Positions 54,520-64,000 of a stretch of 64,000 nucleotides of DNA are shown piece after piece. The stretch is from Dryococelus australis (taxonomy: Eukaryota; Arthropoda; Insecta; Phasmatodea; Phasmatidae). Every line of letters starts with the position of its first letter. The stretch's first letter is position 1. Below the pieces are notes generated by a model, which was given only the letters and a program-made list of their open reading frames with translations, was not told the origin of the DNA and did no database searches. A program made the position numbers and the translations under genes. The stretch spans positions 290,666,966 to 290,730,965 of the forward strand of contig CM057009.1 in assembly GCA_029891345.1 (NCBI GenBank). The letters run 5' to 3'.

Positions 54520-54651
54520 TAAGACCTCGTGACTATTACAAACGTCTCTTTCACGGATATATCGATGGTCTGAATATAACATACTGCCACGTTAGTAAGA
54601 TTTATTTATTGTTTTTGTTCCGAAAATAGGGCTGATTAAGTGAAATACTTT

Positions 54652-55099
54652 GAACATACGCTCTTGCTCAACTATGTCGACACAGAGAACCAAGTCTGAG
54701 ACACAAAGAACAAACACAAAACACAAGCCCAGAGTAGCTGTAGTCAAAATATTTAAATAGAACATATAATAAAGCCCACAAGGAATTTTGTCAAATTGAA
54801 AACCAAATAGAAATCATTAAATAAAATTACAAAAACGGATTATCAAACAAAAATTTATAAAAATCAAGGGCAACCCAAATTAAAAGAGCACAGACAATTA
54901 CAGAGATATAATTAAAATTTCTCGCACGAGGCAGGATGAGACAACGATGAAGTAACAGCCGCAAGGCTTGATGACACAACCGTGACGACACAGAAGAACA
55001 CAATAGGTTTCCTTAGATAAGCTTGTCGGAAAGGTGTTCACTTTTTGAGTCTCAGACTTGGTTTCCTGTGACGACATAGTGAAGTTATGGCGTATGTTC
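54652..55099. mobile_element. Mutator-like (MULE) non-autonomous element
   Basis: A 448-bp element with inverted ends GAACATACGC/GCGTATGTTC that extend about 45 bp, ending at GAAACCAAGTCTGAGA-like sequence on each side. A perfect 9-bp TSD, GAAATACTT, at 54642-54650 and 55100-55108 points to the Mutator superfamily. One base (T 54651) lies between the left TSD and the inverted end. Interior AT-rich with no ORF. Confidence 0.82.
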
Positions 55100-55276
55100 G
55101 AAATACTTCACTTTATCATTCACCTCCAGTGTAATAATATTTCATACAACTCAAGAATGAGATTTTTTTTTTTTTGGCTCCAGTATGCGACGTCAAGTTA
55201 TGTGACTATTTTTACGAATTAGCTGCCAACTTATCTGAATGCCTGCATGCCAGTGTAACTGCAGCATACATGTTGT

Positions 55277-55701
55277 TATAGGCTGTTTACGGTAAACTGA
55301 GCACTTTTGAATGCCCAGCTTATGATCTACTTGCATGCATGTTATGTATTCTTCGACCATATGTTCAATTAACATTTCCACAGACCCCATCACTTTATTC
55401 GTAAGTCGGTCAAGTGAAACTGTGAAATTATTAGAAAGTACATTTTTTACAAATTCGCTAATTTTAACCATACATGCCATTACAAAAACTTAAAAAGGAA
55501 AATTAATTATTTGAGTTTTTATATATGTTTTACATAAAACTTTTAATTTAACGTTTATACATGGAACTACTTTCTCTCTCTCGTTACCAACTAAATAGGG
55601 CGCACGCTAGTCATAGTGCTCTTCAAAACATATGCAGGAAGGGACAGTGATTTTTTAAAAGGTTTATTTCAAAACTGCTCACTTTTCGGTGAACAGCATT
55701 T
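55277..55701 (-). mobile_element. Family C element, copy C6
   Basis: TATAGGCTGTTTACGGTAAA to CACTTTTCGGTGAACAGCAT, inverted relative to C1. A second, degenerate copy of the right terminus follows at 55710-55765 (AAAAGTGTTCACTTTACAGT). The 95-aa minus ORF is inside the repeat. Confidence 0.83.
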
Positions 55702-55769
55702 ACGGGCAGTGAATGTATTTTTCAAAGGTTGATTTAAAAAGTGTTCACTTTACAGTAATTAACAGCTGT

Positions 55770-56821
55770 TATCAACACTACTCTCGAAACTGCAGTCTAC
55801 TTTGGTCGCGGTCACGTCCTTGAAAATTTACGTCTGACATACAACTTCATCAGCAAAACACGTTAAGTACAAAACAAACTCGAAACTTATATGCGTTGTG
55901 ATCACTCACGAGGGAGTCCCTATTATGGCGCATTGCCCTAGCATGGAAGTCAACAATCATTCCATATCGGCAGTGGGTGTTACGTTAATTACCGGGAGAA
56001 AAAAAGGGAATTGATCAAAGGTGATTTTATTCACTGAATTAGTTACGTGAAATGAAAACACAAGCTCGCCAGTTAGGCGGTAAAAAAAAAAAATCACCCA
56101 GCTGTGTGCCCCTGGGGCTGGAAAACTCATTTATAATAAATTCCGGGTCCCACAATTACAATGGGCCCGCAAGCTAACGGACAGAAGTTTGATCATGAAT
56201 AAAGATACAATGCTCTGGCGTCCAATACCTGGCGCAGATGAAATAAACAGTGGAATTGATGCGAACAAAAACATTTAGAGAACTCGTTAGTGTAAAATTA
56301 CGATATGTAATTTAATTTAAACAACGCCAGTAAACTGATTCCGGTGCACAGTTGCAGCGAAATCAACGAGAATGATTACAATGTCACAAAAATATAGGAA
56401 AGAAGTATTACGCCTTCAAACATTATGACGCATCTTAGTATATTAAAATACCATAGTAGTTAAATAATAAAAATTAAACTTGCGATCATCAATCATAAAT
56501 TACGCTGTTCTACAAAAAAAAAATGTTTTTCTGGATTTGTCTTGTGTGATTCTTGTATACATTTGTGTGCTGATTTGAAATATATTTTTTGGAATTTTGA
56601 TATCAGGCATAGTTTTCAAGATATAGACGTTTTACATATATGTTTTGCAATTTACTTAATGTCATGGTGACATAATTTACAGCTATACTATCTAGTATAC
56701 ACAACAGGTATATAAACATATTTATTACAATTGTCACTAAAGGAACATCTAAACGTGTTAACTATTTCATGTAGATCTTACAGAAAACAAAAAGTTCTGC
56801 GTAACAATGATGGGAATATGT
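55770..56821. other. Intergenic; nothing recognised
   Basis: AT-rich, no motif-bearing ORF, no repeat border. Confidence 0.55.
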
Positions 56822-58486
56822 CTATTTTATTTGCTTTTTGTGTTCAGTTTCTTTGCAGTCTCGAATAAGATTCCAGCAGTAATCAGTGAACATGTTAGGC
56901 ATCCATGTTCCTTCATACCGCTTCTCTATAGTCATTATGTCCTTATGGGACCTTTTACCATGTTCATTAGACACGTCACAGCAATTACCAGGGAAGGAAT
57001 CCATGTGGGAGTGCAGGAAATGCACCTTCGAGGACATGTTGCACCCTAAATTCCTATATGCAACCATCATCTCATTCACCAGTTCTCTGTAGTTTGCACC
57101 TCTTTGTTTCCCCAGAAAGTTTTTTGTGACATTTGTGAAACACGTCCAAGCTTGCTTTTCTTTCGGTGAGAGACATACTTCGAAATTTGGGTATTTCTGA
57201 AGTTCCCTGATCTGTGGGCCAACAAACACACCTTCCTTTATCTTTGCTGGTGAAAGACGAGGAAATTTGTTTGAAAGATACATAAATCATCTTCCAGCTT
57301 TGTCCATTGCCTTTACAAATTGCTTAATGAGTCCCAACTTAATGTGGACTGGAGGAAGCAGCACATCTTCACTAGCTACCAGTTTCTCACGTTTCATAGT
57401 TTTCTCTCCTACTTGCAATTTTCGTCGAGGCCATTCTTGTTTTATGTAATGAGAATTTCTGTCACGACTCTCCCACTCACCAAGGAAACATCCATACTTT
57501 TATAGCCTTGTTTCATACTTAAAATCATTGCTATAATTTTCAAATCGCCGCATACCTTCCATTTGTGTTCATTGTATTGAATACATTTGATCATTTTTTT
57601 CCTAAATTTCATAGGACTCTTTGGCCATACTAGTATAGGCAACAGGTACAGAAGGTAGGATGTTCCCATTGTGGAGAAGAAATACCTTCAAATTAGTTTT
57701 GGAGGCAGCTATAAAAAGTCCTCAGTCCTGTGGATCATAGTTAAGTCCAGAACCCTCATTAACCTACATACATCGTTGCAAAATGCCAGTGAGTTGTCAA
57801 AGGTATAATATGGAAGAAAAGTGCTTTCTCTATGTCTGTAAAATGTAACATTTGTATCTGGGTGAAGAAGATTACATTCTTGCAGCTTGAATCCTAGTAG
57901 TTCTCATTTTTGTTTACTTAGACTTAAGTCACGAACTAAATCATTTGGATACGTCTGAGTTAAGAAATATGGAGCTGAAGTAACTTTGACCTGATTTGTG
58001 GGATCAGTTTCTTTAGAAGATGGCAATACTTCACCAACACTGTCTTCACTATCTGTTTCAATTTCTTCATGTGCTGGTCTTGAAGGCACTGGATCATTGA
58101 CAGAGTTAGCAGTGGTCTGATTGCAGAAGGCAAGTTTGGGTAAACTATATGTTTCTTTAATTTCCTGTTTGTAAATCCTTGAACATTTGTCATACAAAAT
58201 AACAATTTGTTACATGATATTTTAGTTCCCACCAACACATCGGTGCTGCAAACCACATAGAGATACATTTACCAATCCACCGGTTTATAAGTTTAACGTA
58301 ATGCGTGGCACAACAAATGTGCGATGCCCAGTTCTTGTCCTGGTCTCCTAGCTCCATTCCAAAGTAAGGTTTTTAGGCCTTTTTTTACGATTGGTGAAAT
58401 TTTTATCCTATGTCTTGCAAATGTGAACTCTCGCAGATGTAGCAGAAACCGTCAGGTGTATTTAGACATGTTCGGCAGCGGAGCAT
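56822..58486 (-). pseudogene. Near full-length pseudogene of a second arthropod-wide uncharacterised family
   Basis: N-terminus at about 58486: MLRCRTC and GFCYIC (a C-x2-C pair each), then GMELGDQDKNWASHICC and KYHVTNCYF. Middle (58197-57904): DSEDSVGEVL acidic linker and APYFLTQTYPNDLVRDLSLS. Then LLGFKLQECNLLHPDTNVTF, KWKVCGDLKIIAM and, in a shifted frame, YGCFLGEWESRDRNSHYIK, LLPPVHIKLGLIKQFV. The last frame (57283-56822, 153 aa) has AKIKEGVFVGPQIRELQK, NMSSKVHFLHSHMDSFP and the EHGKRSHKDI-MTIEKRYEGTW block. Family members that I recall have about 550 residues in this order, so the copy spans nearly all of it, broken by several stops and frameshifts. The family is repeated across arthropods. 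I believe it is transposon-derived, but its biochemical role is not known to me. Confidence 0.72.
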
Positions 58487-58650
58487 TTTCAGTTTAAAAA
58501 GAAAGGGAGGGTTCATTAAAACTAAGTAAGGACACATACACTAAACAAAGAAATATATTCACTTAAAATAAAAAATACATTCAAGTCTTCAATGTTACAT
58601 TCAAATTTCCTTAAGTCTTACAAAATGGCTTGCTTGTGACCTGTAACTAA

Positions 58651-59251
58651 GGCCTTGTCCCAATTCGCCGAGAGAGTACTCTCTCGCTCACACTTGACGC
58701 CACAGAGAGTCCTCTCTGCTGCCCCAACTCCGAGGAGAGAGCTTGAGAGTGAGAGTGAACGACGATGTACACTCGGTGCTCACTCTCGCACCCTCTTTGG
58801 CAGCCATATCGTTTTCATAGAAGAGAGGTATTGTTTGCAATTAACTTTAATTAACTTAAATTCATTGCGATTGTGAAAAGTGTAATAACAGCAATATTTT
58901 GTTTGGTATGGAGCATAACAAATTATGATGTTATTATGTTCATTTTTCATTTAGGTTAATTGTGTACATTTTATTAAATACTCATATTTCCACATAGAAC
59001 TTATGGTTTTAATAATGCAAAAATGTAACAAATAAAAATAAGTTACAATTACATTGAACACTGCACATTTATTCGAGGAAAGTGAAAGGCCAGCAATATT
59101 TTATTTTTTACTATTTATTACTTTTTCTGTCAGAGAAATAATGCAGAAGGCCTACAGAGGGCACAATTCTCAATTCGCTAAAGTGAGCCAGTGTGTGCCA
59201 GAGTGGAAGCTGCGAGTGAGACAGTGCACACTTTTGAGTTGGGGCTTGGCC
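58651..59251. mobile_element. PIF/Harbinger-like (ISL2EU-type) MITE 2
   Basis: A 601-bp element with ends GGCCTTGTCCCAATTC and GAGTTGGGGCTTGGCC, flanked by TAA at 58648-58650 and 59252-59254. The sub-terminal zones carry CTCTCGCTCACACTT/GAGAGTGAGAGTG-type words in both orientations. GGCCTTGTCCCAA termini with TWA targets fit Harbinger relatives. Two ORFs (73 and 66 aa) sit in the sub-terminal repeats and are not genes. Confidence 0.78.
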
Positions 59252-59254
59252 TAA

Positions 59255-59836
59255 AGCTACTGTACACAATTCATATTGAAAAAGTAGCCATGGGTGCAGC
59301 CTTTCTTTATCTTTAATTTTATGATGAATTTTCCCTACAGAGTATATAGTCTCTTTCTGCACTAATCTGCGATGTCACTGATTAAAAAAAAATAGTTTTT
59401 TCACCTTTTACAACTTAATAAAAAAGTTTAAATTAATGCAATCCACTCCGCAGTAAAAGTCACAAGCTTACAAAATGTTATCTAGTTTGATATACACCAT
59501 CTGAATAAATTTTAAGAATTTTAGCGGTTAAATTTTTCAGAAACATATGTTTGCAATAAAAACGTTTATTGACATTTACCTCCATAAGCAGAAGATTCAA
59601 CGCTCATATAACCGAGGTATTTCCAACAAAATTTCACGGATACAGAAACTACACACTGGTTAAGCTCAAATCTTACTACCCTGTTAACGACTTGCAGAAT
59701 AGCTGAACATATGGAAACGTAGTTTCAGGTATACCAACCTCTAAGCATGAAAATTTGAAAAATTCAGAAGTCAGTTTCGCCAACAGTTTAAACTTAGGGT
59801 TAATCAAATATATTATTGTATATGGCGTAATTTTTG

Positions 59837-59876
<40 letters not shown>

Positions 59877-60501
59877 ATATCTAAAAAAAAAAAAAAAAAC
59901 TGTGCCTGACCAAATATTTATGATTTCAAATATGAGTTTCCCATACAAAATTATTTTAGGAAAACACTACTCCATGTTAGAAAATTTACCCTTGTAGAAC
60001 AGTGTTATTATTTAAGCAAATCAAAGGACCAAGCAAACATTATAAACATGAGGGTATGGAGACTAGAGAATGACAAAGCCTTCCACAAAATAAAATGTCG
60101 CCAGATGCAAGTGAAAATTCATTGCAGATTCTTTGTGAAAAAGGTCAAAAGGAGCACATGATAACTAACCAGGAGATAATCAACTCATGGAAACATGGAA
60201 GTTGTCCCATAAAAAAAACCAATGCATTTAAAAACAAACGAGCTGAAAGGAGATGCAGAGCTTGCAAAGCAGAAAACTTCCGAATTTAACTTTTTACCAG
60301 GGTATTATATAGGGAAGTCATAGCGTGCGATGTGTGGTTGGCAGCCACAGACAGCGAAACTTGAAAGACAGAGAATACATGATGTGAACTCATCAGACCA
60401 ACTACCCAAAAATATACTAAATTTGCCATATTTAGTTCTAGTAGATCTCAATGGCGCTTAGGCAAAAAATAATAATTTGAGGAGTATTGTTTCAAAAGTG
60501 C
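59255..60501. other. Intergenic; (AT)n at 59838-59873 and A run at 59884-59899
   Basis: Simple repeats and AT-rich DNA. A 64-aa plus ORF at 60095-60289 is Lys/Cys-rich at its end (KRAERRCRACKAEN) without a known domain; possibly a decayed exon. Confidence 0.5.
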
Positions 60502-61027
60502 TGTGACTGGTTCATTTACCGACACAACTTCCCTCCCAACTTCCGCCTACCTACCACAATCCAGGAAGAGGACGGGAAAGGGAAGCAATATTATACACCT
60601 TGCAAGACAGAGTAATTGGTGGTGACTTTCTCTTGCTGACCAGAATGAGTGGGTGTACAAACAATTATACAGAACGCGGTTTCGTTTTTTATTAGTTTAA
60701 TTTTGGTCCAATATTCTTTTCCTTCTGACCCTTTCTTTCAATTTACATGAATATAAAACGCTTTTGGTTTTACAAATACAATAATTTGGTTTCCAAAGCA
60801 ATTTATTCTCAAATTTCATTAAGATTCCAATAACACCTCTTTTAAAAACATCCTGTATTTACCAGGAAAACCACTCATTGTCAACACATATCGTATATTA
60901 AAGAACAACAACAATCATAATGAATCAATCGCCGAGTCCTTTGGTCTCCGAAAAAAAGGATCCCAACCACAATCCAACTTTATTCCTTTTCCCAACACAA
61001 TCACCTTCTCACCAGCCCACAAACATC

Positions 61028-61221
61028 TGAGCCTGAGGGTATTGCCCTCACCAGTTCACCCATAGGGTGAAGGTTGTACTCACTCACCACACAAGCAACA
61101 CACACGCACACCCAACCAAATGCATGAGACTAAGGGTATTGCCCCCACTGGTACACCCAGGGTGTAGGTAGTGCTTATGCATATACATAACAAACACACA
61201 GTTAAACAAATTACTAATTTT
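61028..61221 (+). repeat. Direct repeat, 97-bp offset, two copies
   Basis: TGAGCCTGAGGGTATTGCCC at 61028 and TGAGACTAAGGGTATTGCCC at 61125 start two imperfect copies, each followed by CACCC and an AGGGTG block. Confidence 0.75.
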
Positions 61222-61279
61222 AATACTCTTGAATAATTCGCGACGTCCCTGATCATCATCTGTGTCCGAAAAATCTAAG

Positions 61280-61640
61280 TCCCAAATCCTTTCTTCTTAG
61301 TATACAAAACTCTCATTCACTACTTTAATCCTAAGTTCACTATTCCTGCAAAACGAATACGAAGTCCCCACTCACTTCCGCAACAAACAAAGTCCTTCTA
61401 CTCTGCAGAAGATACCCTAAGTCCCGACACACCACTGCCGAAGAACAAGTCCTTTCACGCTATTCTGCAGAATCCTGGCTTTCACTGTTAGAGGCTAAGT
61501 CTTTCGTTCCTCTGTCGTGATATTCTAAGTCCCCCGTATACCATTGCAGAAACTAAGTCCTCGCACACTATTCTGCAGCATATTCTAAAACCTGACTCAC
61601 CACTGCCAGAGATTCTGCATCGTACAGCAACGTTCCTGCA
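61280..61640 (+). repeat. Degenerate tandem repeat, CTAAGTCC...TATTCTGCAGAA words
   Basis: CTAAGTCC or AAGTCC recurs about nine times and CTGCAGAA or a close variant about six times at irregular 40-70-bp spacing. It may be an old enhancer-like repeat in the U3 of the LTR. Confidence 0.6.
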
Positions 61641-62065
61641 GCATCTCCCCATTTGCTAGTCCATGTCCCGGAGATGGGGGAAGTTGCCTCCTCCCAACCA
61701 GTCCTCCCAGGCTTCCGGCGACGATCTCCCCGATCCTTAAGCTACACCTCTATTAATACTACCTGGAGGCCGCCTCCACGTGCACCCCTTTCTCCAGAGA
61801 CCCCAGGCGCCGACGTCACGCGTTCTATAACAACCACTTGTTTAAATTAACAAAATAAAGAAGCTAATCACACAATTTTCCGGAAGATGGCCCCTTCCCA
61901 CTTTGCGCTACCACCCGCAGAACAGTCATGTGCTGCTGCCAGACGCGACAACAGGAGTCGAGCGCTGGGGAGAACATAAATGCTCAGCTGAAAAAGCAAA
62001 CGGTCTTACCATCACACAATAACATACAACTCACGTTGATGATGGAGCATACTCCGTCACAATGC

Positions 62066-63230
62066 TTTTAGGTAGTGGTTCAAGACATGAATGACACTGT
62101 AACACCATCTTTTAAAATTCATCTCGAGCTACTAAGAGGTATGTACGTACATATTCCAATTTCTGGAACTGGCAGAGGCAGAAATCATCCACAGTCAATC
62201 TTTCAAGTAAGGGCGAAAAATCTCATTTCCAGAAGTGATCTCGTCAGTTAAGCCTTGGTCATTTCTTGCATTCCAGATATCGCACATCCAGTGCCATTTC
62301 TGTTTTTTGTAGTAAGTAAAACATGCAGAATTGCATTCGAATGGTGTATAGAGTTTACTGACCTCAAAACCTTCCCTGGTATGCACATACTATGAAGATG
62401 TTTTAAAACTCTTGGAAAATTGTATTTTTTAGAGCACCAGCAGCAACATTCTTGTCTATGTTATAACTTTACGTAACGTGCAAGAGACACATAGTTGCGA
62501 GTTGTTAGAAAGAGAATTAGACTCTTTGGGAAATGTAGCTTTTGAAACACAGACGACACAGAAAAACACTGGTAGATTTATATTCCTGCAACAGCATTCG
62601 GAATACGAATGTGTTTTCGCGATCCAATAACAGATTATTTACAGACATTAGAAATGTATGCATATATTTACTTTAAATAATGAATGTGCAAATTAAGTTA
62701 GTATGGGGAATGAGGAGGGTATATTGGGAAAGGACACTCACTTAAGATGAAATGGGGAGCATTTATTCAGCGGATGGATGATATTCGCTGCAAGAAGTGA
62801 ATAGGAAAGTGGCACCAGGTTCGAGCGGAATCACAACGACGAAGTTTCCAGACGTGTATTTAGTGGAAAAGGTGCTGAAACGGCATAATGGAAGGACTCA
62901 CATCAAGTGCTGGGGTTCCCCTGCCCGCTAGAATTCCTGGGTTGCAGAGGTGGACATCTAGTGGTGAACGCCGAAGAAGATTAATAAACATATATATTTT
63001 ACTGTGTGTACAATACATTTTATGTAAAAAAAAGATATGCTGTTTTATTTCAAAAAACCTTTCCCAATTTATATATAAGAATAAAAAATAATGAATAAAT
63101 TTAAGTACTTTGCAGGAATGGTCAATATCACCATTCTGTACAGGTCTATATCAGGTGGCATAATCGGGTTGTCACACAAAGGTGAGACACAAACTATAAA
63201 ACAAATAACAATACAAAAACATGGAGGACT
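62066..63230. other. Intergenic; nothing recognised
   Basis: ORFs of 63-67 aa without motifs. Confidence 0.5.
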
Positions 63231-63234
63231 GCAC

Positions 63235-63390
63235 CTAGTAAGATGGCTGCCTCCCAACATGGCAGCCTCCAGTAATATATATAAACAAATGATGTACAAA
63301 AAAACTAATATGGCCACCTCCAGTAACATATATAAAGAAATGATGTACTAGAAAAAAAAACAAATTTGGCCACTTCAGTAACTATAGGGG
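63235..63390 (+). repeat. Tandem repeat related to the 14695 minisatellite
   Basis: Three units of about 47 bp of the type TGGCMRCCTCCAGTAAYATA followed by TATAAASAAATGATGTACWA. The core GCCTCCAGTAACATATAAAC is shared with 14695-14830, 48 kb away. Confidence 0.75.
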
Positions 63391-63717
63391 GAGGTTGCCT
63401 AAGGCGTACCATTTTTTACATTATTGCTTTAATTTGGGCCAATCTTCAATGTACTGCTGCAGTATTGATTTAGTACATAGCAGCATACATATATACGTAC
63501 ATATCTACATTAACATGTCTAGTTAGCTGAAATAACGACCCAGAAAATTTTTCTTAGTGAAAGACTGCAATTGGTACGATATAGGAAACCAGTATCCAAA
63601 ATCGTACCACCAGTGTCGCAAATCGTACCGCTACAAACAGATATAGTCTAATACTAAATGTTGTCCATGGAAACAGCTATAATGATGTTTTAAGTGTACA
63701 CAAGTACATATTTTACC
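63391..63717. other. Intergenic; nothing recognised
   Basis: AATCGTACC recurs at 63545-63640 in three variants (TGGTACGATATAGG complement, AAATCGTACCACC, AAATCGTACCGCT). No ORF. Confidence 0.45.
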
Positions 63718-63960
63718 CTAAATAAAACCAACAAATAATTTACATGCAACACAAATAAAATGTTTCAGGCCTGATTTAACCTCTGTGCAGGTTTCATATA
63801 TCCAGGTGTGACACTGTAAACATTGCATCATATTTTCTACAACATTTTGCTCACATACTGACCAAAACCAATCGTCTTGCACAAGTTCTATGGTTACATT
63901 GGACACGGAGTAGAAGGTGCATTGTTGTCTGGAGTTGTTCTTAAACGCTTGTCTACACAT
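63718..63960 (-). pseudogene. PHD-like zinc-finger C-terminus, partial or decayed
   Basis: The 80-aa frame ends at 63718. It contains W-S-V-C-E-x-N then MMQCLQCHTWIYETC and KHFICVAC, the spacing of the second half of a PHD finger (C-x2-C, W, C, then C-x2-C). Several transposases, among them pogo/Tigger relatives in arthropods, end in such a finger, so this may be the 3' end of a transposase gene whose body lies beyond the right edge. The first Cys pair and the usual His are not all in place, which suggests decay. Confidence 0.4.
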
Positions 63961-64000
63961 GCAGAACGTCCTTTCTCTTTTTTAGATTTATTATCTACTT

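Larger units (their letters stand above)
60502..62061 (-). mobile_element. Probable solo LTR
   Basis: The 1560-bp unit begins TGTGAC and ends GTCACA, perfect 6-bp inverted ends of the TG..CA type. The 4-bp flanks are GTGC and ATGC, so the TSD is one mismatch from perfect. On the minus strand it begins TGTGACGGAGTATGCTCC, like many Gypsy-type LTRs, and AATAAA-type signals lie at 60940-60985 and nearby. No internal retroelement genes are adjacent. The 97-bp direct repeat and degenerate repeats described next lie inside it. Confidence 0.5.

Overview
The window looks like repeat-dense nuclear DNA of an arthropod, most likely an insect. The grounds are AT-rich intergenic sequence, many short non-autonomous DNA transposons with clear target-site duplications (TSDs), a tRNA-derived SINE in at least eight copies, Jockey-type non-LTR retrotransposons, and relics of two uncharacterised protein families that I know only from arthropod genomes. 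I cannot fix the species; a hemimetabolous insect is a guess. I find no intact host protein-coding gene, no true tRNA or rRNA gene, no CRISPR array and nothing bacterial.

Layout. 0-12 kb: hAT-like MITEs (families A and B), a 425-bp inverted-repeat element (family C), SINE E copies, a 377-bp element with perfect inverted termini (family D). 12-16 kb: a mariner-like MITE with an internal tRNA-like segment, then a ~1.8-kb palindromic composite element rich in low-complexity DNA, a 30-bp minisatellite and AGGTCA half-sites. 16-24 kb: more A, C and D copies, a 41-bp triplicate, a CpG-rich LTR-like stretch and a GC-rich unassigned region with a strong hairpin. 24.8-26 kb: a solo LTR. 27.5 kb: a cluster of TATCGATA-type motifs. 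31-39.3 kb: three Jockey-clade pieces: an ORF1 fragment, a nearly full-length but broken element on the minus strand, and a 5'-truncated copy on the plus strand. The last two form an inverted repeat with ~1.5-kb arms. A hammerhead-like motif follows at 39.27 kb. 40.5-41.2 kb: a divergent pair of small AT-rich ORFs. 41.7-48.9 kb: tightly packed and nested MITEs and SINEs. 49.0-49.6 kb: an isolated CpG-rich island. 51.8-53.1 and 56.8-58.5 kb: pseudogenes of the two arthropod families. 54-59.3 kb: two Harbinger-like elements and one Mutator-like element. 60.5-62.1 kb: a second LTR-like unit. 63.2-64 kb: tandem repeats and a PHD-like ORF at the right edge.

There is no pathway here. What links the region is repeat biology. 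MITE families A, B and H share terminal sequence and a target preference (nnTATnGn read on the plus strand), which suggests one transposase source outside the window. Family A carries CCAAT, TATATAAA and CACGTG in fixed order, so copies could act as small promoters. Several nested insertions give relative ages: family C is older than SINE E and older than the A' subfamily; dispersed repeat F is older than SINE E.
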